From assembly GCA_016284315.1 (NCBI GenBank), contig JAEEOO010000049.1, positions 1 through 64,000 of the forward strand: a DNA stretch of 64,000 nt, given 5' to 3'. Positions 7,706 to 15,677 of this stretch are shown here, piece by piece (positions within the stretch are counted from its first letter, which is position 1; each line of letters starts with the position of its first letter). Made by a program: the position numbers and the translations under genes. This DNA is from Lachnospiraceae bacterium. GTDB lineage: Bacteria > Bacillota > Clostridia > Lachnospirales > Lachnospiraceae. The notes below the pieces were generated by a model that searched no databases, had not been told where the DNA came from, and was given only the letters and a program-made list of their open reading frames with translations.

Positions 7706-8677
7706 CTACATTTTAGCTTGATGTACGACAACCTGGTTGAAGGGGATTTCGATACCTGCTTTGTCGAAACCTATTTTGATTTCACGATTAAGTAATCTTG
7801 CGGCTGAGAAGATATCTTTTTCGTTTACTTTTCCGATAACTTTAAGCTCTACACCGCTGTCGCCGAGGGCCTGAACTCCTAAATACTTGGGATCTTCAAG
7901 GAAAACGTCTGGATACTTTTCTTTGATGGCTGGAAGAAGCGTTTCAAATACTTCTTCAAGTTTTTCAATGTCCGTTCCGTAGGATACGCTTACAGCTGTA
8001 ACCGCAACGCTGTCGATAGCCGAGCGATTAAGGATATTTCTGAGGTCGGAGTTATTGATAAGTTTAATGTTTCCGCCCACATCTTTAATGGCAGTAGTTC
8101 GAATACCGATGCTTTCGACAGTTCCTCTGTATCCGCCGACCTCGATAATATCGCCTACATTAAACTGGTCTTCAAATACCAGGAATATGCCTGTTATAAG
8201 GTCTTCCACAAGGCTCTGGGCTCCAAAGCCTACAACAAGTGTTAAGATTCCGACGCTGGCAAAAATTGTGCTTACGTTCACTCCTATTGCTGCAAGGCAC
8301 CAGAAGAAGCCGACAATGAATGTGATGTAGCTGATAGCACTCTTTAAAAGCGTTAAAAAACTTTTTGCTTTTGAGCTCTTAGGTTTTAACCTGTCAGCAA
8401 TAAATACCACTATAGTTGAAATGGTCACCATCAGAAGAATAATGGCAATAATCTGGAAAAGCGTTGCAAAATCAAACTTAAAGGTCTTTGAAATTTTGCT
8501 TACATCGCCAAAGATTCTGCTCCAAGTGCCCTGAATGCTTTCTTTGACTTCAGCGGGAAGGAAGGGTATTATCGCGGGATTTGTGATTATCAGGAATAAA
8601 AAGAACGCAATAATCAGTCCCACAATTCTCCCTACATTAACGGGCTTTCTTTCCTTTTTCTTAATCTCTTCGCTCAT
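7706..8677 (-). CDS. MscS-family small-conductance mechanosensitive channel
   Basis: 323 residues from the ATG that follows AAAGGAGG. Four hydrophobic segments are seen (about 16-38, 70-95, 110-130, 132-160), then the conserved MscS pore and beta-domain entry GFGAQSLVEDLITGIFLVFEDQFNVGD and VESIGIRTT. The protein would open under membrane tension and release solutes on osmotic down-shock. The start lies 1 nt after the TGA of the preceding gene, so the two are co-transcribed and probably translationally coupled. The longer upstream in-frame start lies inside that gene and has no ribosome site. Confidence 0.93.
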   Translation of the reverse strand: MSEEIKKKERKPVNVGRIVGLIIAFFLFLIITNPAIIPFLPAEVKESIQGTWSRIFGDVSKISKTFKFDFATLFQIIAIILLMVTISTIVVFIADRLKPKSSKAKSFLTLLKSAISYITFIVGFFWCLAAIGVNVSTIFASVGILTLVVGFGAQSLVEDLITGIFLVFEDQFNVGDIIEVGGYRGTVESIGIRTTAIKDVGGNIKLINNSDLRNILNRSAIDSVAVTAVSVSYGTDIEKLEEVFETLLPAIKEKYPDVFLEDPKYLGVQALGDSGVELKVIGKVNEKDIFSAARLLNREIKIGFDKAGIEIPFNQVVVHQAKM

Positions 8678-8678
8678 A

Positions 8679-9953
8679 TCAATCCTCCTTTGGTGAGATT
8701 TTAATGATGGTCGAACTCGATCCATCTTCAAATCTGAATCCCCATATATTGTGATTGTTTATGTTTTGGAAATAGCGCACTAATTGTTTATCATGTGAGC
8801 CTGTAACTTCCAATGGTTTCAAGTAATAAATACCTTTTTCAAGGGTTGAATCTCTTACCTCAATTGCTCCACCGTTAGTTTCAATGGTAACACCGCTGTC
8901 TATCATGAGGCAGCTGGGACTGCCTTCACATTCAAGTCTTATACAAGGATTGGTATTGTTTTCAATGGCCAGATATCCATCACCTGTAATCGTAAGGCTT
9001 CCGCCGTACATAAAGCCCCAAGCAACAATTCCTTTTAGTTTATTCTCGCCCACGAGACGCAATTTGAAGCCGTTGCCCATTAGGTTAATGTTTAAATATT
9101 CGCCGGAATAATTGTCCAGCGTCAGCGTATTGGTGGCTTCGTTGTAATATGCACCCGGAATGGATTCATTGACAATTTTGGCTATCATCAAAGGTTGAGG
9201 GACACTACCATCTGCCAAATCCTGCGAGTTTCTGTATGCAACAAGTCCCGCACCTTCGAACCAGGTCATGGCTGGATATTTATCCCCCTGATTGAAATTG
9301 TACAAATCTTCCAAAACCGCATCCGGCATATAATAATAGTCCGATATTACTTCCCCGTTTTCCAAATGAAGCCCGGCATCATCTATCAGGAATTGTCTGA
9401 CTGATCTGTAAATGTAATCCGGTTCCTTGGATGAATATTCCATCATAACGTATTGCTCATCCAGGATACCGTAACCCGGCACGTATCCGTTAGGCTCGAG
9501 GTTCGTAAGAACAGGGAAAGCATCATCCGGGCCGTCGATAGGCGCCTTCTCTTCGTCTATGTCGGGTTCTATGCTATACACATCGGATACTTTCTCTTCA
9601 ATTGGTTCCTGAACCGGTATGTCTGTATTATCCTCAAGGGGCTCCGGATAGGCTATATCCATGTGATGATTGTCAAAAGAATCGTTAAATGGATCTTCTG
9701 CCAATAAATCATATCCGAAAGCATCTTTAACCATGATAACCGCAAGACAGACTGCCGCAGTCTGCATTATCTTGACGCCATGCCTCTGAATAAACTTCTT
9801 ACCGGATTTACTCTTTTTATTTATATGTTCTTTTTCCTTTGGCGGGACATACTCATGCCCTGTATCCGCACCCTCTTTTACAAAAGAAAACTCCTCGGAT
9901 AAACTGCCAAATTCATCATAGATTTGGGATTTTTTAGGATTTTCTTCAGCCAA
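8679..9953 (-). CDS. Membrane-anchored protein with C-terminal beta-helix-like domain
   Basis: 424 residues from a TTG start with AAAGGA 8-9 nt upstream. A charged cytoplasmic segment (1-58) is followed by one membrane helix (about 59-76), an acidic, Pro-rich linker (about 85-150), and a large outer part. Residues about 280-400 have short repeated beta-strand units (TLTLDNYSGEYLNINLMG, GSLTITGDGYLAIENN) typical of the carbohydrate-binding beta-helix domains of clostridial surface proteins. No catalytic motif is recognised. It overlaps the ribosome site of the MscS gene, so it may work with the envelope stress channel, but this is inference. Confidence 0.75.
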   Translation of the reverse strand: MAEENPKKSQIYDEFGSLSEEFSFVKEGADTGHEYVPPKEKEHINKKSKSGKKFIQRHGVKIMQTAAVCLAVIMVKDAFGYDLLAEDPFNDSFDNHHMDIAYPEPLEDNTDIPVQEPIEEKVSDVYSIEPDIDEEKAPIDGPDDAFPVLTNLEPNGYVPGYGILDEQYVMMEYSSKEPDYIYRSVRQFLIDDAGLHLENGEVISDYYYMPDAVLEDLYNFNQGDKYPAMTWFEGAGLVAYRNSQDLADGSVPQPLMIAKIVNESIPGAYYNEATNTLTLDNYSGEYLNINLMGNGFKLRLVGENKLKGIVAWGFMYGGSLTITGDGYLAIENNTNPCIRLECEGSPSCLMIDSGVTIETNGGAIEVRDSTLEKGIYYLKPLEVTGSHDKQLVRYFQNINNHNIWGFRFEDGSSSTIIKISPKED

Positions 9954-9986
9954 CTTATCATTCCTTTAATCGTAATGCTCAGTTGA

Positions 9987-10041
9987 ACGAGGGATAAGAT
10001 CTGCTCCCTCGTATATGCTACAAGAACTTTATATCATTATA
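9987..10041 (-). promoter_or_regulatory. Extended -10 promoter and leader hairpin
   Basis: An extended -10 element TGTGGTATAAT has its hexamer at 10036-10041. Just inside the transcript is an 8-bp hairpin with arms ACGAGGGA and TCCCTCGT (9987-10012). It is placed to drive the 8679-9953 gene and the MscS gene. Confidence 0.55.
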
Positions 10042-10106
10042 CCACAAATCTTGTTTGGAGTTAATCTTCAAAGATCATAAGTGCAACTTGTATCTGTATC
10101 AAAAAA

Positions 10107-10135
10107 GAGCCACGCCTTTTTCAAAGCGTGACTCT
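10107..10135 (-). terminator. Second of two tandem terminators after the flotillin gene
   Basis: Arms GAG-C-CACGC and GCGTG-A-CTC are followed by six T residues on the minus strand. It lies about 70 nt after the flotillin stop and just beyond another hairpin, giving a double terminator. Confidence 0.8.
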
Positions 10136-10167
10136 CATTTATATAACTATTAAACAAAAAGAGTTAT

Positions 10168-10191
10168 ACGAGGGCCATTTCCGGCCCTCGT
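10168..10191 (-). terminator. First terminator after the flotillin gene
   Basis: A perfect 9-bp hairpin with arms ACGAGGGCC and GGCCCTCGT is followed by a short T run (CTCTTTTTG) on the minus strand. Confidence 0.75.
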
Positions 10192-10205
10192 ATTTAATTA
10201 TTTGG

Positions 10206-11711
10206 TTATTCTGTAACTGCTTCAGCTACTTTCTGAGCTACAGTTTCCTTAGCTGTCACGCCGTCAAGTCCGGTAACATTCACATTGTGATTTACCTTTG
10301 CATCATAGGTCTGAGCCTTCATAACTTCGGTAAGATCAAAACCGGTGGTCTCTCTTACTGACTCAAGAACCTTTGCAAGAACTGCCGGAGTATATCCGCC
10401 TACGCTTGTTACGCCGCCTTCACCGGAACCGGAATCGATAACGGTAACCTTGTCGATAGCTGAGATAGGCTCTGCAATAGCCTTTGCAATTTCAGGCAGC
10501 TGATTGATGATCATCTCGGTAATAGCTGCATTGTTGTACTTTGCATAAGCTTCTGCTTTCTTTTCCATAGCCTGCGCTTCCGCAATACCTTTGGCTTCGA
10601 TTGCTTCTGCTTCTGCACGACCAACTGCTGCGATACCTTCTGCTTCCTTCTGCTTTGCATAGATTGCTGCGTCTGCCTGTGCCTTTACAGCCTCTGCCTT
10701 CTTTTCCTGCTCGTACTTTGCAGCGTCTGCTTCTCTCTGTCTCTCGATAAGAGCAGCTTCTGCTTCCTGCTGACGACGATATTTGTCAGCTTCAGCTTTC
10801 TTTCTGATCTCTGCAGTAAGGCTCTGCTCAGCAACCTGTGCTTCCTTAGCCTTGAGTTCTACTTCTCTTTCCTGACGAGCGATATCAGCATTGGTTCTGG
10901 TAACCTCGATAGTCTTTCTCTGCTCTTCCTGCTGAATCTCATATGCAGCGTCTGCAGCAGCCTTCTTGGTATCGGATGCCTGCTTGAGTTCTGCCTTCTG
11001 GATAGCAAGTTCGTTCTGCTTCTTAGCGATCTCAGTCTGTGAAAGAACCTGTGCATCGTTGGCATCCTTGTCAGCCTGTGCCTGAGCAACCTTGATGTCT
11101 CTCTCGGATTCTGCTCTGGAAATTGCAGCTGCCTTCTGGATACGAACTACGTTGTCAACACCGAGGTTCTCGATAACGTGATTGTTATCGGTGAAGTTCT
11201 GTACGTTGAAGGATGTAATTACAAGACCCATTGCTGCAAGATCGGGATCTGCGTTCTCTTTAACGAGAAGTGCAAATTTCTGACGGTCTGAAACCATTTC
11301 TTCCAGTCTCATCTTACCTACGATCTCACGAACATTACCTTCAAGTACTTCTCTTGCTACTGCTGCGATATATTCGGGCTTCTTGTTAAGGAAGTTCTTT
11401 GCAGCCAGCTTGATGAGCTCGGGTGTATGTCCAACCTGTACGTTTACTGTTGCGTCTACATTGATATTGATGTAATCAGCAGTGGGAACAGCGCTTGATG
11501 TTTTAACATCAATGGGGATCAACTGAAGCTTTAACACGTCCTTTTTCTCAAGGAAAGGAACCTTAACTCCGCTTCGACCAATGAGGATCCTGGGCTGTTT
11601 GTGAAGACCGGTGATGATGAATGCTTCGTCCGTGGGGGCCTTTACATAGCCGATCAACATTATGATGATCACAAAAATAACAACGACTCCAATGATAATG
11701 AATTTATCCAT
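10206..11711 (-). CDS. Flotillin-like (FloT/YqiK-type) membrane scaffold protein
   Basis: 501 residues from the ATG after AAGGAGG. An N-terminal membrane helix (about 3-23) is followed by an SPFH/band-7 domain (about 30-190) and a long Ala/Glu/Lys-rich coiled coil (about 190-400) with many AEA and EAE heptads, the standard flotillin layout. The C-terminal part (about 400-501) contains the oligomerisation region. Such proteins organise membrane microdomains in Gram-positive bacteria. The longer in-frame start at 11756 has no ribosome site. It is a single-gene unit bounded by the tex terminator and a double terminator. Confidence 0.93.
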   Translation of the reverse strand: MDKFIIIGVVVIFVIIIMLIGYVKAPTDEAFIITGLHKQPRILIGRSGVKVPFLEKKDVLKLQLIPIDVKTSSAVPTADYININVDATVNVQVGHTPELIKLAAKNFLNKKPEYIAAVAREVLEGNVREIVGKMRLEEMVSDRQKFALLVKENADPDLAAMGLVITSFNVQNFTDNNHVIENLGVDNVVRIQKAAAISRAESERDIKVAQAQADKDANDAQVLSQTEIAKKQNELAIQKAELKQASDTKKAAADAAYEIQQEEQRKTIEVTRTNADIARQEREVELKAKEAQVAEQSLTAEIRKKAEADKYRRQQEAEAALIERQREADAAKYEQEKKAEAVKAQADAAIYAKQKEAEGIAAVGRAEAEAIEAKGIAEAQAMEKKAEAYAKYNNAAITEMIINQLPEIAKAIAEPISAIDKVTVIDSGSGEGGVTSVGGYTPAVLAKVLESVRETTGFDLTEVMKAQTYDAKVNHNVNVTGLDGVTAKETVAQKVAEAVTE

Positions 11712-11795
11712 TATACCCTCCTTCTGCAGCGACCTATTTCGCTTGCCTGTAACCAAAGGATAGCATGGTCGCCTCTTCCATTAAATCACAAAAAA

Positions 11796-11821
11796 GGCGA
11801 AATAGGTATATCTATTTCGCC
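11796..11821 (-). terminator. Terminator of tex
   Basis: A perfect 10-bp hairpin GGCGAAATAG / CTATTTCGCC is followed by six T residues on the minus strand, about 40 nt after the tex stop. Confidence 0.9.
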
Positions 11822-11862
11822 GTAATTCTGCAATATAAAATTGGTCATAAAGCCGAAAGAAT

Positions 11863-14037
11863 TCAGTCTTTCTTGATCTTCATGGTAAGCTGGATCCTCT
11901 TCTTTGCAGTATCAACGCTCATGACCTGAACATCAACCACATCTCCCACGCTGACAGCCTCAAGAGGATGCTTGATATATCTGTCGCAGATCTGTGAAAT
12001 ATGAACAAGGCCGTCCTGGTGAACTCCGATATCTACAAAGACTCCAAAGTCGATAACGTTTCTTACAGTTCCCTTAAGGATCATGCCGGGCTTTAAGTCC
12101 TTCATTTCAAGGATATCGCTCCTTAAAACGGGCTTGGGCATATCTTCTCTGGGGTCACGTGCAGGCTTTTCAAGCTCCTTAAGGATATCCTTCAAGGTAA
12201 GCTCACCAATCTCAAGTTCTTTTGCAGCCTTTGCTTTATCAAGCTTTCCTGCCATCATCTTGAACATGGCGTTCTCACTTGTGCCTGTTTTCCTGATGTT
12301 TACAACCTGGCTCTTGTCAAATCCGAGTTTCTTGATAAGCTCTTCTGCAGCTTTGTAACTCTCGGGATGCACACTGGTTGCATCGAGAGGGTTCTTTCCG
12401 TCAAGAATACGCATGAATCCAGCACACTGCTCGTATGCCTTGGGTCCGAGCTTGGGAACCTTTAAAAGCTGAGCTCTTGATGTGAACTTTCCGTTCGCTT
12501 CTCTGTACTCTACGATATTCTTCGCAATAGTCTTGCTGATACCGGAAATGTACTCAAGAAGAGATACAGATGCAGTATTAAGGTCAACGCCGACTGAGTT
12601 TACGCAGTCCTCGACTACGCCGCCAAGGGTCTCACCAAGCTTCTTCTGGTTCATATCATGCTGATACTGACCGACACCGATGGACTTGGGATCTATCTTA
12701 ACAAGCTCAGCAAGGGGATCCTGAAGACGTCTTGCAATGGATGCGGCGCTACGCTGACCTACGTCAAAGTTGGGGAACTCTTCTGTAGCTAGCTTACTTG
12801 CTGAATATACGGAAGCTCCCGCCTCGTTAACGATAACATACTGAACGGGCTTGTTTATCTCTTTAAGAAGTTCTACAATAACCTGCTCTGATTCTCTTGA
12901 TGCGGTACCGTTACCGACAGAGATAAGTTCAACGTTGTATTTGTCGATTAATTTCTTAAGGTCTGCTTTTGCTTCGTTTACCTTAAACTGGGGCGCTGTA
13001 GGGTAGATAACCTTTGTATCTAGCACCTTTCCGGTAGGGTCAACGATTGCAAGCTTACATCCTGTTCTGAAAGCAGGATCCCAACCGAGAACAACTTTTC
13101 CCGCGATGGGAGGCTGCATAAGGAGCTGACGAAGGTTCTTACCAAATACGCTTATTGCGCCGTCCTCTGCCTTTTCTGTAAGCATATTTCTTACTTCACG
13201 CTCGATTGAAGGAGCGATGAGTCTGTCGTAGCTGTCCTTAACGGTTGCCTGTAAAACAGGGGTTGTTACCGCGTTGTCATTAACAATAACCTGCTTTTCA
13301 AGATATCTGATGATCTGCTCAACAGGTGCTTCAACAGAAACGGTTAAGATTTTTTCTGCCTCACCGCGGTTAACGGCCAAGACTCTGTGACCTGCCATCT
13401 TTGCAACGGGCTCTGAGAAATGATAGTAGTTTTCGTATACGCTCTCAGCCTTGTCGTCCTTTGCTTCCGAAACCACATTACCCATTTTTACTGTGATATC
13501 ACGGATATATGTTCTGTAATCGGCATCATCGGAGATCTCCTCTGCGATGATATCCATAGCGCCTGCGATAGCGTCCTGAGGGGTCTTTACATCCTTCTCC
13601 TCGTTAACGTACTGCTCAGCAGTAACTTCAAGGGGCTCCTTTGCGTTCTGAAGCCTTATATAAAGAGCAAGAGGCTCAAGGCCCTTCTCCTTTGCGATGC
13701 TGGCTCTGGTCTTTCTCTTAGGTCTGTAAGGACGATAAAGGTCGTCAACCGCTGTAACGGTCTCTGCAGCGATGATCTTTGCTTTCAGTTCATCTGTAAG
13801 CTGGCCCTGCTCCTCAATGCTTGATAAAACCTGCGCCTTCTTTTCTTCGAGGTTACGAAGGTATTCAAGTCTCTCGCCGAGGGTACGGAGCTGCTCATCG
13901 TTAAGAGCACCGGTTGCCTCTTTTCTGTATCGCGCGATAAAGGGGATTGTGCAGCCTTCGTCAATAAGCTTAACAGCCGCCTCAACCTGGGTCTTCTTGA
14001 CCGATAATTCTTTTGCTATTACTTCTGAAATATCCAT
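11863..14037 (-). CDS. tex: Tex family S1 RNA-binding transcription accessory protein
   Basis: 724 residues, full length. The N-terminus (ISEVIAKELSVKKTQVEAAV...GCTIPFIARYRKEATGALND) is diagnostic. The YqgF-like RNase H fold is near 320-460, two helix-hairpin-helix units follow (for example VEYREANGKFTSRAQLLKV), and the S1 domain is at about 648-720 (LKGTVRNVIDFGVFVDIG). Tex binds nucleic acids and influences transcription and possibly ribosome-associated RNA handling. It is followed by a strong terminator, and a tRNA-Gly gene lies 40 nt upstream on the same strand. Confidence 0.96.
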   Translation of the reverse strand: MDISEVIAKELSVKKTQVEAAVKLIDEGCTIPFIARYRKEATGALNDEQLRTLGERLEYLRNLEEKKAQVLSSIEEQGQLTDELKAKIIAAETVTAVDDLYRPYRPKRKTRASIAKEKGLEPLALYIRLQNAKEPLEVTAEQYVNEEKDVKTPQDAIAGAMDIIAEEISDDADYRTYIRDITVKMGNVVSEAKDDKAESVYENYYHFSEPVAKMAGHRVLAVNRGEAEKILTVSVEAPVEQIIRYLEKQVIVNDNAVTTPVLQATVKDSYDRLIAPSIEREVRNMLTEKAEDGAISVFGKNLRQLLMQPPIAGKVVLGWDPAFRTGCKLAIVDPTGKVLDTKVIYPTAPQFKVNEAKADLKKLIDKYNVELISVGNGTASRESEQVIVELLKEINKPVQYVIVNEAGASVYSASKLATEEFPNFDVGQRSAASIARRLQDPLAELVKIDPKSIGVGQYQHDMNQKKLGETLGGVVEDCVNSVGVDLNTASVSLLEYISGISKTIAKNIVEYREANGKFTSRAQLLKVPKLGPKAYEQCAGFMRILDGKNPLDATSVHPESYKAAEELIKKLGFDKSQVVNIRKTGTSENAMFKMMAGKLDKAKAAKELEIGELTLKDILKELEKPARDPREDMPKPVLRSDILEMKDLKPGMILKGTVRNVIDFGVFVDIGVHQDGLVHISQICDRYIKHPLEAVSVGDVVDVQVMSVDTAKKRIQLTMKIKKD

Positions 14038-14076
14038 TAATTCTCTCCTGGCAAATGTCTTTTTGCATAAAAACAG

Positions 14077-14147
14077 AGCAGAGCACGGGAATCGAACCCG
14101 CCTCCTCGGCTTGGGAAGCCGATGTACTACCGATGTACTAGCCCTGC
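14077..14147 (-). tRNA. tRNA-Gly (anticodon CCC)
   Basis: 71 nt cloverleaf. The acceptor arms GCAGGGC and GCTCTGC pair with one wobble. The anticodon stem TCGGC/GCCGA encloses the loop TTCCCAA, anticodon CCC. The T arm is GCGGG-TTCGATT-CCCGT. The discriminator is T, and CCA is not encoded. A T run follows the 3' end. Confidence 0.95.
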
Positions 14148-14216
14148 ATCTTTATCCTATGATATTTTAATAAAACTCACCCTTTCGGTCAAGGTAAACA
14201 TACTCTTCAAGTCGGC

Positions 14217-14510
14217 TTATGCTTTCTGTTTAGGGATAAATTCTATTCGGAGCATCATTCCCATTCCATCAGCTAATCTCTTTAAAAGATTAAGTGATGG
14301 ATTTCTTGTCCCATTTTCTATCTTACTGATATCCGCCTGATTTATACCTGTCCGTTCAGCCAATTCCTTTTGTGTAAGGTTTTGAGAAACCCTTGCATCA
14401 ACAATTGCCCTGATCACATCCATTTCAGGTTGAATAGCCTCATATTCTTTTCTAAATTCTTCATCTTGCAGCTGCTTATCCAGCATATCATCAAATGTTC
14501 TCATCAGCAT
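14217..14510 (-). CDS. XRE-family antitoxin (HigA-like)
   Basis: 97 residues. A helix-turn-helix of the XRE type occupies about 36-90 (NLTQKELAERTGINQADISKIENGTRNPSL). The N-terminal helix region (EEFRKEYEAIQPEMDVIRAIV) is typical of antitoxins paired with Gp49/HigB toxins. It overlaps the end of the toxin gene by 20 nt, so the two are translationally coupled, toxin first, as in higBA loci. It should neutralise the toxin and bind the palindrome in the shared promoter at 14871-14899. Confidence 0.9.
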   Translation of the reverse strand: MLMRTFDDMLDKQLQDEEFRKEYEAIQPEMDVIRAIVDARVSQNLTQKELAERTGINQADISKIENGTRNPSLNLLKRLADGMGMMLRIEFIPKQKA

Positions 14511-14856
14511 TCACCCTTTCCAAATAATCTGCTCTTCGCTCTTTTGCTATTTTTATTTCCTGCTTGGGAGTCTTTTGGGTTTTCTTAACAAATCCATTTG
14601 TAAGAATAATTTGATTATCATAGTAAAAGAAATACAATACTCTGGTAATATTGGTTCCCAATTTACAGCGCAGTTCAAATATTCCGTCATCAACATGCTT
14701 GCTATATGGTTCTCTAAGTTGGTTTCCTTTTTCTTGAAGAAGTCCAATCATTCCATAAACCTTAGCTCGCATCTTAATATCAAGCGAATTTAAGAATTCC
14801 TCAATCGGAACCTGACCATTCTCTTTTTCATATGCAATAACAGTATAATTATTCAT
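14491..14856 (-). CDS. HigB/Gp49-like RelE-superfamily toxin
   Basis: 121 residues, full length for the Gp49/HigB group. The features KENGQVPIEEFLNSL near the start, YGMIGLLQEKGNQLREPYSK, the strand FELRCKLGTNITRVLYFFY, and NGFVKKTQKTP near the end are diagnostic. Such toxins cleave mRNA on the ribosome; the conserved Arg and Lys residues of the last strands are present. The ATG lies only 14 nt after the -10 box, so the 5' untranslated part is about 7-8 nt and has no Shine-Dalgarno sequence, suggesting near-leaderless translation. It is first in the operon. Confidence 0.9.
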   Translation of the reverse strand: MNNYTVIAYEKENGQVPIEEFLNSLDIKMRAKVYGMIGLLQEKGNQLREPYSKHVDDGIFELRCKLGTNITRVLYFFYYDNQIILTNGFVKKTQKTPKQEIKIAKERRADYLERVNADENI

Positions 14857-14870
14857 TTTTACTTGTATTT

Positions 14871-14899
14871 ATTATATGGCATATATGCCATATTGTCAA
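14871..14899 (-). promoter_or_regulatory. Consensus promoter with built-in palindromic operator (toxin-antitoxin)
   Basis: A perfect -35 TTGACA (14894-14899) and -10 TATAAT (14871-14876) are spaced by exactly 17 bp. The 20-bp perfect palindrome ATATGGCATATATGCCATAT (14874-14893) fills the spacer and enters the -10 box. Antitoxin binding there would block RNA polymerase directly. Confidence 0.9.
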
Positions 14900-14957
14900 T
14901 TCCTTTCTTTTTTCTTTTCGCTCGTCCTCTTCCCTTGAATGACCCTTGAATGAATTT

Positions 14958-15230
14958 TTAAATTTTTAAATTCCTCTTCTCGTTAAGCACTTTATATGCT
15001 ATCAACCTAAGCACATACTCCGGCATAACACGTCGTCCAAGTTCCCATTCCTGCATAGTTCTGTATGGAATTCCAAGCCATTCTGCAAAATCTTTTCGAT
15101 TCATTCCGGACTTTTCTCTTATGGCTTTGAATGCATAGGCCATCTTCTGGCGTTCAGCCTCAGAATCATCTTCTGTATTCCTGGTAAATTCGATTTCTAT
15201 CCCCTCCACATTGTATGTTTCAACCTTCAT
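14958..15230 (-). CDS. Solo XRE-type DNA-binding protein
   Basis: 90 residues with AAGGAGG before the ATG. The N-terminal 25 residues are a short beta-like segment (VETYNVEGIEIEFTRN). The C-terminal two thirds is a helix-turn-helix (MNRKDFAEWLGIPYRTMQEWELGRRVMP, about 45-75). Proteins of this shape usually partner a toxin-like gene (often a DUF3990-type protein), but none adjoins it here; only the higBA-like pair follows after about 100 nt with its own promoter. It is probably autoregulated through the TGTAGTC sites upstream. It may be an orphan antitoxin left after loss of its partner. Confidence 0.8.
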   Translation of the reverse strand: MKVETYNVEGIEIEFTRNTEDDSEAERQKMAYAFKAIREKSGMNRKDFAEWLGIPYRTMQEWELGRRVMPEYVLRLIAYKVLNEKRNLKI

Positions 15231-15247
15231 ATTCGCTCGCCTCCTTA

Positions 15248-15304
15248 TGTAGTCAATGTGTATATGACATGATTATTATATTGTAGTCGCTGACTACATG
15301 TCAA
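15248..15304 (-). promoter_or_regulatory. Promoter and operator of the solo XRE gene
   Basis: A -35 TTGACA (15299-15304) and a -10 TATAAT (15275-15280) have an 18-bp spacer filled by the dyad TGTAGTC-N3-GACTACA (15282-15298). A third half-site TGTAGTC lies at 15248-15254, right beside the ribosome site. This arrangement predicts tight autorepression. Confidence 0.85.
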
Positions 15305-15312
15305 GACATAAT

Positions 15313-15347
15313 AAAAGCATCCGACATTTTATGTGCCGAATGCTTTT
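15313..15347 (-). terminator. Terminator of the rubredoxin-like gene
   Basis: Arms AAAAGCAT and ATGCTTTT are extended by further pairs with wobbles, and the minus-strand side continues TTTTATTATG. It lies between the rubredoxin-like gene and the XRE promoter. Confidence 0.7.
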
Positions 15348-15422
15348 GATTAACTAGTGTTTGATAGCAAAATACCCTTCCCATAAAAGGTTTGACAGTC
15401 CCTAAAAAATTATTCCTGTACC

Positions 15423-15590
15423 CTAAATCCTATCTTCTGTTTTCTCTTCATCGCTTACGCTATTTTCAACAAGCACAAACCTGTCATCAGGTTGTTTGCA
15501 TCTTGGGCAATAATCTAAATCCCGTATGGACTTGCCTTCTTTTTCTTCATCAAAGATGTACCCGCATGCCAAGCATTTGTATACCGCCAT
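15423..15590 (-). CDS. Rubredoxin-like zinc/iron-ribbon protein
   Basis: 55 residues from the ATG that follows GGAGGG by 7 nt; an in-frame ATG 15 nt earlier overlaps that ribosome site. Two CxxC pairs (CLACGYIFDEEKEG and YCPRCKQ) form the rubredoxin or rubrerythrin-tail type metal site. The spacing between the pairs is shorter than in classical rubredoxin and the conserved aromatic core is reduced, so it resembles the rubredoxin-like domains of rubrerythrins. It may pass electrons or bind zinc. The C-terminal tail (DEEKTEDRI) is charged. Confidence 0.8.
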   Translation of the reverse strand: MAVYKCLACGYIFDEEKEGKSIRDLDYCPRCKQPDDRFVLVENSVSDEEKTEDRI

Positions 15591-15677
15591 ATCATTGCCC
15601 TCCATATGCCTACCCTTATATTATCACAAAAAGGTATGCAAAAGAACATCACGGTTTACCTGCTCATTTCGCTCGAT

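Noticed and set aside
14077-14147. tRNA-Gly as an integration site for the toxin-antitoxin region
   Set aside because: The toxin-antitoxin genes lie on the 5' side of the tRNA, no repeat of the tRNA 3' end was found nearby, and there is no integrase.
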